Assembly (NCBI RefSeq): GCF_026914265.1
Contig: NC_069133.1
Span: 14,365,375 to 14,429,374, forward strand
Length of the DNA stretch: 64,000 bases
Reading direction: 5' to 3'
Source of the DNA: Mya arenaria
Taxonomy: Eukaryota; Mollusca; Bivalvia; Myida; Myidae
Numbering within the stretch: the stretch's first letter is position 1; every line of letters starts with the position of its first letter. A model generated the notes under the pieces. It was not told where the DNA came from, did not search any database, and was given only the letters and a program-made list of their open reading frames with translations. The position numbers and the translations under genes are program-made. Below are positions 1 through 14,600 of this stretch, piece by piece.

Positions 1-2690
1 GATATGCTATCAGCCATCCAATCCTATTGACATCTATTCAGTGCATACTTATGATATTTCTGAAACAATATTCAAATGCAAATCTCATTTATGTTTCTTC
101 TTTTAATATGCGTTTTATAATAAACAACCACAAAGGCAAATTCAGTACCAAAATGTGCAATCTTTTGTTGATCATTATGAGTAAAATAATAAAGAGGTCA
201 TTTCAGTAACGTTCTGTACTTTGCAAACACATCTAGGTAATTCTAATAACCTAAATATCAACATGTTGATGACTTTTAAACGAAAAGCACTATAAACGTT
301 CATGTTTCGGTGATTTTCCATTTTTTGTACAAACATTCATCCATTTTATTTGCTTTTATAAAATATTTACAAAGCCGCGACAATTTACCATTTCCCGAAA
401 CTAATTTCACGAAACTTACGCCGGCTGGTTTTACATTTGCGCCAAAATAACACGTGACTACTCGAAGAGCGGAGCTAGTTGGTCAACTAAGTGCGTACAC
501 GAAAAAAGATAGATATCGTTTTTCACAAAACATCAGTAACCATTTATTAAGGTTTACAAAACGTGAAAATTTCAACCTGTAATATATCGGATATAAAAGT
601 AGAAACCCGTTGTCCGGGCAGTCCAAAACTGCGAGGTTTTCCAAGATATTAATGTTTAAGGACAAATGTGCACTGCGTGAACAGGCGAACTTATAAATCC
701 TAAAAGTAAAAACACTAAAACCGTGTATGGATTCCAGAATTAAACAGTTATCTTAAAAACATTTAACTAGTTTGTATAAATGACAGGCTAAAGAACAATA
801 GCTTACGTTGTTGTTATCATGATTTAATAACATTAGAAATAAACAGTAGCATGAACGTTAGGAGAACCAATCCAAATGCGCAAGGTTTTCCTAAAAACTT
901 AGATGACAGCTGTGCAATTTTGAAGCGTTACAATGTGTAAAATCTGAAATGAATCATCCATAGGGTCACGCTCTTAAAACAAGCATGACAAGCCGTTTGT
1001 TGCACGCGTTTTATAAGATCATTTCTTAACGCGCTTTGATCGATAATCAATGATTACCTGTGCTTTATTATCATATATGTCAAACTTAATCCGTTCCTGT
1101 CTTTGATATTGTGCAAACACTTACCCATTAAAACATTTCCTATATATCTGCTTGTGTTCAAACAGTATGTTTATCAGCGCGCTGATGAGTCACTTCAAGT
1201 CGTCCGTCACTCTGGGTCAACATCTGTTTTCGTTATTTCATGATGTGCGATTTAACACTATTATTTTATAGTTTTAATGAGTACAGGCCTCGACCAATTC
1301 CATCTCGTTTTCATTTTGACATGTGTTATAACATGAAATAAATGGGTATATATCATATGTTTACCGGTGTGTTTTAGAGATTTATCAGTGAAATAAAATT
1401 GATATTTCATTGTTTCAAAAAGTGAAAATATCAAAATGATATTTTTCAATGATTTAAAATTTAAGCCCACTTGCAGTTCCAAATAAAACGTCAGCGCGCA
1501 CAGAGCTAAACGCTTTCAACGACCTCATCTCCGAAATAAAGTTACGTGCGCATACAAATTGGCGCGTTTCTTTTAACAAGTGTTACTAAAAGACTTAAAG
1601 CTACAATTTAGGCATACACTAAAAATAATCATTGTTTCAATACAATATATTTCACCTCTTGATCACCAAACGTGATTTGCCAGGAATGCCATTTCCACAT
1701 AACTTGTAATATAAATGAAAAACGTCATTGAAAGTCCGTTTTTAAACCTGAAATAAGCTAATGTCTGCGTAAATATCCAACAACCATTGATATAAGACTG
1801 CTGACAAAAGATCAGATCGCATGTTTTTCATATTTTCGTTCGTAAATTAACATTGTATGACTTAAAGAAGTCACGCATAAAACATCATTTTTGAAACATA
1901 AACATGAAAACCTGCGATCTCATCTTTTGACAGCATTCTTATATCAATGACCTACATGCATTTTCGCAAAACATTGCTCGTTCCAAGGTAAAAAAAATAA
2001 AAATACAGTTGTCAATGAGTGAGAGTGGTGCAGCTTTTAATAAACTTGTTGACAATCAGAATACACCTACAGCCCAACACGCCATGAGTATGGGTCAACG
2101 TCCTTACAACTAAATCCTTTGCCTTGAGGTTTTATTGTTAACAGTTGGCCCTGATATCACAAATTTAAAGTACTTTTGTCAAGTGAAAACACCCATTTTA
2201 AAAACTGTGTAAATAATGTTACACATGGTTTTGTTTTGCTGAAAAGTGCAATGCAAAAAATATAAAATGGAACAATTAGCAATGCATAATAACTATATTT
2301 GAGCATTCACTAGCCTTTATAAGTCTTTGATTCTCGTAATGTATCATTGCTGGGGTTAGAGTTTTAGTGGTTTATGCTGGCCGCAAGTATCGATCAAATA
2401 ACACGTGCAATTCCCGTAAACCTTATTTGTAGATGTGGTAAGCCATGCTAACGATCCTTTCAATGCCATAACTTGCAATTCAAAAACGTGCATTTTATAT
2501 TAAATCATGCATGTTATTAAATTGAATAAAGTAAGACAATATTACTTCTAACGTTCATTAAACATTTTCTATTCGCGCGATTAAAATTATAACCACTATC
2601 TCACTAGCCAAAGCGAAATTCAACCATTTGAATCGTTCATTTCACGTGACTAGGCTGTTTTAAGCCTCTAGATAGCGGACAATTAAAGTT
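1..2690. other. Intergenic, no gene recognised
   Basis: AT-rich sequence with only short open frames on either strand, none with a recognisable domain, codon bias or splice context. The one structure I can support is the fold-back repeat near 1780-2040, listed separately. Confidence 0.6.
1780..2040. mobile_element. Fold-back MITE, diverged copy
   Basis: The block 'ataagactgctgacaaaag' followed by 'tcagatcgca' is answered about 120 bases later by its inverse ('tgcgatctcatcttttgaca', 'ttcttatatcaatgac'), so the segment can fold into a long hairpin. The right end, 'gtgagagtggtgcagctttta', resembles the right end of the better-preserved copy at 27815-28185 and also closes with TTAA. The left end is too diverged to place. 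It is non-coding and non-autonomous. Confidence 0.6.
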
Positions 2691-2889
2691 GCTTATTTCT
2701 GCGTGTTTTCGACGATTTCTCTCAACGCCGTCTTCATTGACATTTGATAAATTAGATGATAATGAAAGGCGAAACTATACAGACTTATTAAAAATATTTT
2801 TGAATGGCATGCGAGCGAAGCGTATTGGCATCTCAATCGAATCTTTATTCTATGCATTGAACTCGATTATTCGCACAAGTTGTCTAACA

Positions 2890-3680
2890 TCCACGGATGT
2901 TTGCCGAAAATAATTACATGTTGTCTTCCGTGCTTGTAACTTAGTCAACAATAAGTACATGTTGTCATCCGTGCAAAGAACGATCAGTTCATGATATATT
3001 ATATGCACGAAACTTTTGCGATCATAAGTACTTGTTGTCTTACGTGCTTGGAAACTAGTCAACATTAAGTACATGATGTCGACCGTGCTTAAAACGATAA
3101 GATCATGATATATTCTATGCACGGAACTTTAACGATCATAAGTACATGATGTCCTCCATGCATGGAGCTTGATCATCAACGATAATTGCATGTTGTCTTC
3201 CTTGTATGAAACTTCATGACGATAAGTACATGCTATTTTCCAAGTGTAAAAATACGACACCAGTAGGTTCATGATATCTTCCATGCACGCAGCTTTGTCG
3301 ATGGTTAGGACATATATGGCTCCATGCTTGGAACTTGTCGATGATTCAGTACATGTTGTATTCCATGCATGTCTTCCAGTCATGGAACATTGTCAACGAT
3401 CAGTACATGTTATCGTCAATGTATGGAACTTATCGATGATTTGTTCATGTTGTTTTCAATGCATCGAACTTTATCGATGATAAGAACATCTTATCTTCCA
3501 TGCATGGAACATGGATGATTAGTATATGATAAGTTGCATTCATGGAATTTTGTCGTTGGTAAGATGATCTTACATACAAGGAACTTTGTTGATAGTAGGA
3601 TTATCTTCCATGCATGGGACTTTGTCGATGATAAGTACATGTTGTCTTCCATGCATGAAACGTTGTCGATGATTATAATA
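2890..3680. repeat. Minisatellite, ~42 bp unit, diverged
   Basis: Roughly 18 imperfect copies of a unit built from 'ataagtacatgttgtcttcc', 'atgcatggaact' and 'ttgtcgatg'. Near 2990 and 3105 a longer 'atgatatatt..tatgcacg' block recurs about 114 bases apart, so a higher-order period overlies the simple unit in the first half. Short open frames here on both strands are by-products of the repeat. Confidence 0.85.
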
Positions 3681-3689
3681 AGTATATAG

Positions 3690-6490
3690 CAAAGTATAAA
3701 ACTATACTAATCTTGCCATTTACGAACATCGAACGTTTTTCTTTTATACGTAAATACTTTCACTATTTCGAAAATCTTAAGCCAGACTTCAATTTGATGT
3801 ATCATCATGTATGGAAGAAGTGGTATCTTGAATGTGTTTGTTCTAAATATGTTTTTCAAATCTTAATATTGTTTCCGATATACGATGACATTTGGGATAC
3901 TAACAAGCACGTTCGCAATGACATTGACCTTTAAACACATACATTAAATCGATCCTGAAATCCACTTAGTTAAATGCAGAAAGTTTACTTGATCCATGGG
4001 ATAATTCTACAGATTGAAAAGTGGAAAATGATATAATTTGTTCTAAGATATTAATGATATTCTCCACTTATGAATATTCATTGATAAAACGTTAAAGATT
4101 ACCTTAAAACATGTTAAAAAAGATAACTTATACGTCCTATGCATTCTTGTGTATCATTGAAAGTAGTATTTTTTTGACAGGTGCTTCAAGGATAAAGGAA
4201 AATATACCTTTGTCATGACTTTTATATTATTTTGCACGCAACTTACCATTATAAGGAATACGCTGAAACAAGAAACAATAACTTAAAAAAGTAGGATGAT
4301 CTAGTTGCTTTATTAAAGACACATATTAAAATATGTCTCTCAAGTGCCTTTTTCATTACTTATGTATGCTTAAATAGGACTTCAACACTAATAAACGAAA
4401 TGAAGAGTGCATTTGAAGACAATATAGGTCACTGTTGAGGATTTGAGTTCGTTTCAATCAATAATTGTCCAATATATTACATCAATCTACTTGCTTTAAA
4501 GAGCCTTTTTTATTTGATCTTTAAGTCTTCAAAGAACCAAGCAAGACGACTTTAAAGGCATAAAAAATACCCGATATAGTTAACTTAGTTGATTCAGGGA
4601 TAGGCCGCATAATAAAACCCCAAAAGAAAACATGTGTTTCTCTTTAATTGCTTCATTCGCTTGATATATACAAGTACATTCGTTTGTTCAATAGACAAGT
4701 TATAGCATAAAAATCATCAACACATAAATCCGTTCACCTATTACAACGTAACAAATTTGTTTTGATAAAACAAACTGTACCTAGGTGATTATTAACTGTA
4801 GTTTAAAGTGAAGACACATCGCATAAATCTTAGTAACACACAAACATTACTTTTCTATACAATATAAAAAAAACAAAACAATAAAACCACAGTATATAGG
4901 CTTGTTGTCAAAAACACTTGTTAAAAGCTATTAGATACAGTCAATTTCAGGGTCACACAAGAGCCAGTCTAAATGTTATAAATGAATCCTTTTCGTGGGT
5001 GTATGGAAAGATGCAATATGGAAGAGACAACTTATGTATTCACTTACTCCTGCGAAAGGCATTTTGAACGATAAACTGCTTATATTAATGGCGTTGAGAT
5101 TCCTCCAATTAACTTACCCCACTTCTTGAAAATTAAAATGTTTCATTCAAATGTGTTATTTTCCATATGGTATTGATCATTTTCAGATTGGAGTTAGTCC
5201 TCAATCAAAGAGCTTAATCAAAAGAAGAAACGATAGATATTTCTGCAAATTAAAGATAGATGGATGAGGGCCTATTAAGACAAACAATAGTTGATTGATT
5301 ACGTTGTGCGGCTAAGTACAGGACATAACTTTCTACCGTAACCCATTAACGAGAACAGTTCTATCGTCCACGGCATTATATAAGACAAGTTGCAAACATC
5401 ACAGTGTCTCCTGATATAGTGTTTCGTTGACTGATTAAATTTTCCTGGTCTGTTGTTATAAAGGTTTAATGTTCTAGTTAATTAAACAACTATTGTGTCA
5501 CAAATACAAGACAAAATTTCATGAAAAAATACAACACAACATAATGAGACATAACAATATATTGGACATAATAATACAGATACTCATTTAGATTGTCAAA
5601 TGATACATATGTTTTAAGTTATTGAAACTTAGTTTATCAGTTATAACAAATATATGCATATATTTTAAGAGGGGAACATGTTACATTCTTAAGCTAAATT
5701 TATTAACAAAACATTTGAGGACTTTACATACTTTTATGATTATAATTTTATATTTTTTTGTAATTTCATTGGGATTGATTTTCAGAGTCTCTTTAAACTG
5801 AAAACATTAGAATATGGCTAAGATACTTTTCTCTAAATAAATAAAAAAATATATTCTGTAAAAACGCTACATTCTAGAACATCGTGGAATTCATCATCGG
5901 GTGAACTTTGTTTTCAAAGATTAAAGATTTTACGAATTGTTTTAATAAAAGACGTGATCTCGCTCCATTTTTCAATTTTTTAAGCTATTTTACAACATTG
6001 TACCTCAATCAACAAATCACTCAGAGATTAAATATAAAATGAATGTCACTTTCCGGAAATAGTTTCAATTTGGGATTATGAAGAGGAGAGAAACTTATAT
6101 AAGTTTGCTTGACTTGTTAACTTATCCCTTATTCATTATTGGACCTGTTGTACATATGTATATTAACACAAATATGTTTTATCTAATCCGGGATAATTGC
6201 AAGTTTGGCTGCGTTCAATAAAATTGTTTGTACGGCAGTTCGTTCGAGTAAAGAACAATCATATGCTAGTCAAGTTTTTTAACATTATTCGTAACAGAAC
6301 ATTTTTTATAACAGAACATAATTTTATTCGACGTATACCAACAAGGTACATAGTCATAGAATATAAATACATTTATATAACATGAATTCAACATGTCACA
6401 TAATACAGATTCGATACAGAATTCGATATATGAATAATTGTCCATACGTGAAAAAAATATGCAAATGATAAAACATGTGGATGATATAAA
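3690..6490. other. Intergenic, nothing recognised
   Basis: About 2.8 kb of AT-rich sequence. I see no open frame with protein-like composition, no RNA gene and no clear tandem repeat. Confidence 0.6.
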
Positions 6491-6830
6491 CTAATCACTA
6501 TATGTAACGGAAGTTCTATGTTTAAGAGCTTCGCTTATATATTTGGATAATTTAAATACAGTATTTTTGCTGTCTGACTTAAGCAGTTCTATAAACTTGT
6601 ACATGCTTGGTCTGACATAAAATCATTTTTTAATGTATTTTCTTCTGATGTCATTATAACAAGGACATATTAATATGAAATGAAACTCATCTTCTAGATC
6701 ATTTGAATTACAAAAAGTACAATAACGTTCATTTCTAGGAATGTTGTTATTTGCATATCTACCGTAGTGTGTCCGATTATTTGTTACATAAAGAATGTTT
6801 AGATAGAAGTATATACTGAAACGTTTACAA
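6491..6830 (-). mobile_element. LINE remnant: 3' end of the reverse-transcriptase ORF
   Basis: Read on the minus strand this encodes the carboxyl end of a non-LTR retrotransposon polyprotein. An R-T-H-Y-G-R-Y segment and N-N-I-P-R-N-E-R lead into a C-x2-C...H-x4-C knuckle (CTFC ... HFILIC). After it come P-C-Y-N-D-I-R-R-K-Y and a helical tail that ends at a TAG at 6491-6493. One in-frame TGA lies in the tail, about 40 codons before the end, so the piece is dead. The reverse-transcriptase core is absent, consistent with 5' truncation or erosion. The clade is not assigned; this knuckle occurs in several LINE groups common in molluscs. Confidence 0.75.
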
Positions 6831-8400
6831 CAATTGGTAACTTAACTTCAAATGTTAATGATTTGGAACATGATTTGAACTCCTAAATACTACAGATATT
6901 GAAAGCGTTTTTTGCGATCACAGGTTGTTCTAAACCTTGTCATTACAATTCAATAAATGAATACTGTGTTCAACATTTAACAGAACAGTACATACACTCC
7001 CAGTGTTTACAATTCCACAATGGACGCTTTCAAATTACATGCGACAAATATTGAACATTTAAAACACGTTCAACGGCAAAGTGTTCAGCTTCGGAATTCA
7101 TAATCTGTTCAATTTATTCTTATTTATGCTGTTTTTTTTTCAATACCTTTTACATAGAATTGATAAACAAATACAGTTTACGATTACATTTTACACTTTC
7201 AGTAATACTGAACAATTTCATGAATTAAGGTAAAGGACAATTAGCTGAGCAGTGAATTAAATAAGTTTAAGAATGTAAATATTTGATAATATGGTATGTT
7301 ATAATCATACAATAAAAAATGGATGATCAAAGACAGAATCTGCATATCAGTATATTTAAATTAATAGTTCCACTTTGATACAATAATGATATGAATCCTT
7401 TGTAAAATATTTTTTCTTCAAACACAACTCAAAACCATGAAATGACAAATCATTAACAGCTTCGCCAGTGATGCATGTACAGTTGACGTCTCCTTCAAAA
7501 CGAAGAGGCTGTACTGACTTCGGATTCAGCAAACTTTAAATATCTGTATCCCCTTTACAATATATAAAATCAGGGACACTACGTATATTACATGACAATT
7601 AAAAAAGTATGTTTCAAAATAATCGTTCAAATAATTAAGACTATTTTTCTTCATTTAAACCATAATGTAATGATTATGGCTAAAATTATCAGGGGTTTTA
7701 AATAACCTGGGGTGTATTAGCGTAGGCCTACCTTTATAATTTAGTTTGACTACAATTAAACTTAGTCAAGAAGCTTTTATTAAAGGCAGTTTGATTGTAT
7801 GTGACCGAAAATATTAAAGTATTGTTCAAATAAAGAAAAATGATAATTATATAACAATAATGATATATATTGGTGGTAATAATTATGATGCAGAATATTT
7901 TAATTGTTATCGAAACATCTTTTTTTAAATAGATCATACAATAATTGAACACGAATGCAATTGACGCATCAATTCAATACCCAAAATTTGACTTAGAAAT
8001 TGTTTTTGTGTTAACTTTGTTCAATGTTGAATTATTTTTCAAAAACGTTTTGAGATTAGTATTATTTATGATAAAATATTTGCTATTAGCTCTAATCAAA
8101 TAGTACAACAATTCATATGAATTGATATAATTAAAATTGGAATCCAAACAATATCGTATTATGCAGGATTTTGTACTAAGGTTCATTCGACCTTAACTCG
8201 AAATAGCTGTGCATGTGCGATAGCGCCATCGCGGTCGGTAGTTAAAATTTTACCGGAACAGAGAACCCTCGGGAACTGTTTGATCTGCCCGTTTAAATTA
8301 GTATCAATCTTGTTTATCAGTGGTTTGATTGTGATAAAGCACATTATCATCGCTCTGGTGTACAATAATGTATTATCTAAAATCGTATTACATACATTAT
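6831..8400. other. Intergenic, nothing recognised
   Basis: AT-rich, with short low-complexity open frames only. No supported feature. Confidence 0.55.
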
Positions 8401-8699
8401 CCCTCGTAATTTGTCGATCTCGTTACTTCCAGAATATCCCTCGTAGCTGGTCGTTCTCGTTACTTCCAGAATATCCCTCGTAGCTGGTCGTTCTCGTTAC
8501 TTCCAGAATATCCCTCGTGTTTGTCGTTCTCGTTACTTCCAGAATATCCCTGGTCGTTTGTCGTTCTCGTTACTTCCAGAATATCCCTGGTCGTTTGTCG
8601 TTCTCGTTACTTCCAGAATATCCCTCGTCGTTTGTCGTTCTCGTTACTTCCAGAATATCCCTAGTCGTTTGTCGTTCTCGTTACTTCCAGAATATTCGT
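8401..8699. repeat. 37 bp tandem repeat, left part
   Basis: About eight near-identical copies of a unit containing 'tcgttctcgttacttccaga' and 'atatccctcgt', with a variable tail (agtttg, agctgg, cgtttg). The array is cut by the LTR element at 8700 and resumes at 17435. The unit length is not a multiple of three, so the open frames crossing it are fortuitous. There are no unique spacers, so it is not a CRISPR-like array. Confidence 0.92.
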
Positions 8700-9652
8700 T
8701 GTTCTGGACCGATTTCAGTTTATCCTTCCTTTCAATCTGTAAGCAATTTTAGAATCTATATCGATTCGATAGTGGCTTAAGGGAGGCAACTCTTTCATGC
8801 TTATCTCGAATTCTTGAGGAAGTTGGAGAGTTGTTGTTCCTTAATTTTCGGAGACATTCGGACTTGTACGTCGTTAGTTTGTGTCTCGTTATTTCCCCTT
8901 AGAATGGATGCGCTGTGATTGAGCTCCAACATTTTGGCATTTTGTATGGTCCCGCACACTCTGTAAGTACAGATACTTTGCTATATGGTAGATTATGATT
9001 TGGTTGTCATGCATCTGCTAAAGTTTTAAACCGTAATTTAGTAGGAAGGTAATGTTATCATTCAGAATTTCTGCATGCTGTTCTCGCCATTCTAAAAATA
9101 GACGAGTGGAGTTTCTTAGTGACGTCACTTCATTGTTTTTAGAATGGAATGTTTGGAGTTTCCTAAGGTCGCCAAGTACATGTTATGTAGGACGATGTTT
9201 TAACAGTAACTTCGTTTTAAATCGATAAAATAAGTATTTTAAATCGTTTCAAAGTATTGGACACCGTAATTATGTGCGTAATAATGTGCTTGAGATTAGA
9301 GTACAGATAATTTGATATTTCTTCGTACTTATAATGGGTATGGATTTCAGCTCCAATTTATTAATGTTGCAAACAGTGTCAACCCAGATCGGTCACATGA
9401 TTATGTCATTCTGTGTTTGGAATCACACTGTTTGATATTAAAGATGAATCTTACTGCTGCATAATGGTTTTAATATGTTATTGTATATATGATGGTGTAC
9501 AATCTAGTCACAAGTTGTTTTGTTTATTTGTAGTTTTTCACCGCACGCAACGTTATACGTCTCAACTCATAATAACCTATCGAGATGAGGATAATAAAAT
9601 GGTGACACTAGCTGTGGATTGTTATGTCATTGAAAATCCTAGTGACAGCATA
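8700..9652 (+). repeat. 5' LTR of the BEL/Pao element
   Basis: It begins 'tgttctggaccgatttcag' and ends '...gtgacagcata', and is matched base for base in length by the repeat at 16482-17434. It should contain the element's promoter and polyadenylation signals, but I cannot point to them with confidence. An open frame that crosses its 3' part is not a gene. Confidence 0.95.
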
Positions 9653-9733
9653 GTGAAAAAAGAGTCATCTAGGGACAACATATGGACAGCTGGACCAGCA
9701 TCTACATAGTTACCCACCATATCACGTTGAATC

Positions 9734-11640
9734 ATGGCAGATGAAGAAACTAGAAAACGAACAATGACAGATAAAGGTTTAGAACATTACGAAGAAACGC
9801 GTTCAAAGTTTTATAAAAAGGTGCAAACGTCCTATGATCGACTTTGTAGTACATTGGAAGAGACTAATGTGGATCTGGAGAACCCAGAGGCGAATAAAGT
9901 GTTGTTGGACAGACTCCATAGTGCTCATGCTACATATTTAACTGTATCATCAGAGTTTGCAGACTTTTTGTCGAGAATTATAACCGAGAGTAGTAAAGCC
10001 GAGCTTGAAGAATTTGACAAACAGGTGAAGTTGATAGGAGATCGCGTAAGTGAAGCCGTGCAAAAGATAAATGATATTATAGGGACTTCAAAAGCCGCTG
10101 TTTCTATTAGATCAAAGTCATCACATGGTTCCAAGGAGTCTCATGTGTCATCTTCGTCTAGTTCTCGTGCTCGCGCAGATACAGCTCGTATTCGTTTAGA
10201 ATACGCTAAGAGAGAGGCCGAGCTGATGAAGAAGATGGCTCTAATTGAAGAAGAACGTCTGTTAGCAGTTGCCAGAGCATCGAGGCAAAGCAAGAAGTTA
10301 GTGCAGACTTAAATGTGTTGAAGGTAGAGGGTGATGTTGCTGTAGCAGAAATAGAAGCGTCATACGCAGAAGAAGCTGATGGTGTGTCAAGAAATGCGGA
10401 CTTTGACTTGACTTATGAAGCTGCAAGTGAAAGGTCAAAAAACTATATAGATAATTTACCAGAAATTCCTAGAGCTGGAGCAGCAGGCACACAGAGTAAA
10501 CCTACAGTGTATGCCTCTCGCGATCCAGATAGACACTTTGAATGCGATAATGTGAGTCATAACTCAGAGACATACCTCAAAGAGAATCATTGTGAAGAAC
10601 AGCAAGCAAGAGTACGTGTACATCAAGAATCAGTTTTAAGGAATTCCGATGCTGACATTTTAACAAGTTTCCTTTTGCGAAAAGACATTATGCCACAAAG
10701 ATTGAAAAAATTCAACGAGAAACCACAATCATTCGGTGTGTGGAAAACTACGTTTAAAAGCGTCATGAAAGAATTGAAAGTTACCCCAACAGAAGAGATT
10801 GACTTGTTGGTAAATAACTTGGGTTCAGAATCACAGATATGGGCAGAGAGCATACATTCAGCAAATGCTTCCAATCCAGAGCATGGCTTAGAACTCATCT
10901 GGGAAAGGTTAGACAACTGCTATGGATCCCCTGAGAAAGTTGAAGCTTCCCTGAAATTGAGAATTAGAAAGTTCCCCCAGTTGACTAACAAAGACAATAA
11001 ACGTCTGTATGAACTGAGTGATCTTTTGCTCGAAGTATTTTCAGTTAAAAAGGACCCTCAATTTGCCACACAGTTTGCTGCCTATGACTCATCCTCTGCT
11101 GTTAATGAAATTGTGTACAAGCTGCCATTTAATATGCAACAAAAGTGGATCTCCCATGCTGCAAGGTACAAAAAGGAACACAAAGTAACATTTCCACCTT
11201 TTTCTGTATTTGTAGAGTTTGTGCGTGACAATAGCAAGATCCGTAATGACCCAGCATTTCAGTGGGAACATCAAGTGGTCGAAGCTTGCCCCAAACCTAA
11301 ACAGAGACAGAGCTCTTCTATAAACGCGCGTGTAGTCAATCGTAAAACTGACATCCACATAGGCAGTGAAATCAGTGACGACAAGATGAAGAATGATCAG
11401 ATCACACGATGTCCCATTCACAGATCTGGACACGGTTTGAAAGAGTGCAAAACCTTTGCGAACATGACTTGGGAAGAAAGGCGAAAATTGCTGAAAGAAA
11501 AAGGTATATGTTACAGGTGTATTTCTTCAAGTGATCATGCTTCCACAAACTGTCCAGTTTCTGTCACCTGTGAAATATGCATGAAGAAAAATCATCTTAC
11601 TGCTATGCATCGAGATAGAACTGAATTTAATGTGCGAAAC
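9734..11640 (+). pseudogene. BEL/Pao gag-like region (fossil)
   Basis: The first part is charged and helical, rich in Lys/Glu with Ser-rich patches, like the coiled-coil start of Pao-type Gag proteins. Around 10.68-11.25 kb is the conserved region that BEL/Pao Gag proteins share (the DUF1759 type), recognisable by a W-K-T-T-F segment and a C-Y-G-S-P block. Around 11.41-11.62 kb lie cysteine/histidine clusters of zinc-knuckle type (C-Y-R-C and C-E-I-C-M-K-K-N-H), expected to bind RNA. It is part of a broken copy and is treated as a fossil. Confidence 0.85.
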
Positions 11641-11689
11641 TCGGCTGTACCTGCATCTGACCAAAGCAAAGTGACAGTTTCTTCAAAAT

Positions 11690-14600
11690 GTACTTCTCTG
11701 TGTGGCCAAGGCTTTAGGGGCAGATCCTGTGGCAAAATCGTTCTGGTCGACGTAGCTTACAAAGGTCATGAAAATACAGAACGTGTATACGCCATTCTAG
11801 ATGATCAAAGCAATCGCTCATTGATAAGCCCTGAACTCTGCAACAAACTAAACGTTTCCGGTGAATCGACAGAGTACACACTATCCTCGTGTTCAGGTAG
11901 TAGCGTTATGGCGGGGAGACGTGTTTCAGGCCTGACAGTGTCATCTAAAGGTGCTCCAAGGGGTTCCAGATTTGGATTTGAACTACCCACATTAATCGAA
12001 TGTGATGCCATTCCACAAGATACATCAGAAATCCCGACACCAGAAGTTGCACGTAGCTTTGCACATCTGAAGAAGATTGCCTCATTCATGCCGCCACTAG
12101 AACCTGACTGCGGTATCGAGCTGCTAATAGGCAGAGACTTGCTGGAAGTCCACCACGTAATTGACCAGATAATAGGGCCCAAAGATACGCCATTTGCCTT
12201 ACGCCTTCCCTTAGGCTGGGTTATCGTTGGGGAAGTGTGTCTTGGCAGAGTACACCAGCCAGACTCTGTCAATACATACTTTACGAGCATTTGCAAAGAC
12301 GGGCGAGAGACCATCTTCAGACCATGCCCATCTTACCTGACTGTGAAGGAACCAGATTTCTCAGATGATGTGGTCTTCAGGAGACAACCCGATGACAACA
12401 GAGTTGGCCTGTCCGCCGAAGACAGAAGTTTCCTCAGAATTATGAATTCCGAGTTTGCAATGGACAAATCTGGACAGTGGACTGCACCATTGCCCTTTAA
12501 GTCGCCTAGACCTATGCTTCCAGACAACAAGGAGCAAGTGTTTAAACGTGCAGTATCCTTGAAGAAGAGCCTGGAACAGAATCCAGAGAAATGCCAGCAG
12601 CTTGTCCAGTTCATGCAGAAAATCTTCGACAATGGTGCGGCAGAAAAGGCTCCGACTCGGGATGAAGATGGTAAAGAGAACTGGTACCTGCCATTATTCG
12701 GGGTGTACCATCCCAAGAAACCGGATCAAATAAGAGGTGTTTTTGATTCCTCGGTTGCCTTCAGGGGTCAATCTCTTAATGATCTATTGCTCTCAGGACC
12801 AAATTTGACCAACAATCTACTTGGTGTTTTACTCCGTTTTCGCAGAGATAAGTATGCAGTATCTGCCGACATAGAGCAAATGTTCTTTCGCTTCCTAGTG
12901 AATAACGAACACAGAGACTTCCTGCGGTTCTTTTGGTTTCAAAACAACAACCCCGAGCTGCCATTCACTGTTTTCCGCATGAAAGTTCATGTTTTCGGGA
13001 ACAAACCTTCACCTGCAGTTGCCACCTATGGATTGCGCAAGGCTGTTGAGTCTGTCGACAAGGACATACAACAGTTTGTTGCCAAAGATTTCTATGTGGA
13101 TGACGCATTGACATCTAAGCCAACACGAGAACAGGCCGTTAGCTTGTTGCAACGGACCAGAAAGGCTCTGCAAGAAAATGGTCAAATCCATCTTCACAAA
13201 ATCGTCTCAAATGATGTTGACATTATGAACCAGTTTCCTAAGGTGGAGCTTAGCACAACCCTGAAAGACATGGATCTAGGCGATACACTCCCTATGCAGC
13301 AGAGTCTAGGGCTAACCTGGGACATCAACTCAGATATGTTCTCATTCACTGCTCCAAGTGTTGATAGACCATTTACGAGGCGAGGACTTCTATCAACCAT
13401 GAATAGTATTTTTGATCCTATTGGTTTTGCTGCACCTTTCACAATTAGTGGGAAAATCTTGCTTCGTGAGGCTTGTTCAGTTGGAACTGCTTGGGACGAC
13501 CCTTTGCCAGAAACATTTCATAAAGAATGGGTTCAGTGGAAGAAAAATCTTGAGATGCTGAATGGCTACAAGGTTTCTCGCATGTATATACCAGACTCTC
13601 TAAGCTTGGCCAAAGACTATCAAATCCACGTCTACTCCGATGCATCTGAGAGTGCTATAGCGGCCGCTGCCTATGTCGTCGTTGAATCCAGTGACCAACC
13701 ACAAGTGGGCTTTATCATGGGAAAAGCCAAGCTGGCTCCTTAAACTGGACACACAATACCTAGACTAGAATTATGTGCAGCCGTTTTGGCCACAGAAGTG
13801 GCATCATTTGTATCGCATCAATTGGACATTCCATCATCATCATTTCAGTTCTTCACAGATAGCATGGTGGTGTTGGGCTATATCGGGAATAAGACCCGTA
13901 GATTCTATACATATGTGAGCAATAGGGTTGCACAAATCCATGAATTCTCTGAGCCTGAACAGTGGCAATACATTTCTACTGAATATAATCCTGCAGATTC
14001 AGCCACTAGGGCATCTTCTGAGAATATCCATACAGTGCTAGAGAAATGGCATAGTGGGCCGAATTACCTTATTGGAGAACAAAAAGAAAGAGATGTGAAA
14101 GAGTTTCCTCTTCAGTGTCCTGAGGAAGATTCAGAGGTTCGCCCAGAAGTTGTAGTAAAGGCGACAAATGTAAAGAGTTCCATGGATCCAGTTGCTAAAG
14201 CCTGTGAGCGCTTCTCATCTTGGAAGAAATTGGTGTTAGCGTTTAGCTTGCTCATTCATATTGCCAGGACGTTCTCAAAACGCAATGACTGTAAGTGTTC
14301 TGGATGGCATGTGTGTGAGAAGAGATCCTCTCCTGCTGTTCGAATAGATGCAGAGCAATTTATACTGTCTGAACTCCAGAAACGGCATTATGCTGAAGAA
14401 ATTTGTGCATTGAAGGCCGGCAAGCCCATTCCCAAGAAAAGCGCAATAATTTCCTTATCCCCTTATTTAGATGAAAATGGGATACTCAGAGTCGGTGGCC
14501 GCCTTCGAAAGCTACGGAAAAGCCAGGGAATTAAAGTTGTTAACCCTTTGATCGTCCCAAAAGGTCATGTAGCAACACTGTTAGTTCGACATCATCATGA

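Noticed and set aside
8401-8699. CRISPR-like array
   Set aside because: No unique spacers, and the genome is eukaryotic. It is a plain tandem repeat.
8280-8780. Open frames rich in S-R-Y-F-Q-N-I and similar
   Set aside because: They arise from the 37 bp array, whose period is not a multiple of three; several frames are open by chance.
9413-9709. 98-codon frame across the end of the 5' LTR (and its copy at 17195)
   Set aside because: Lies in non-coding LTR sequence and is present in both LTRs; no domain.
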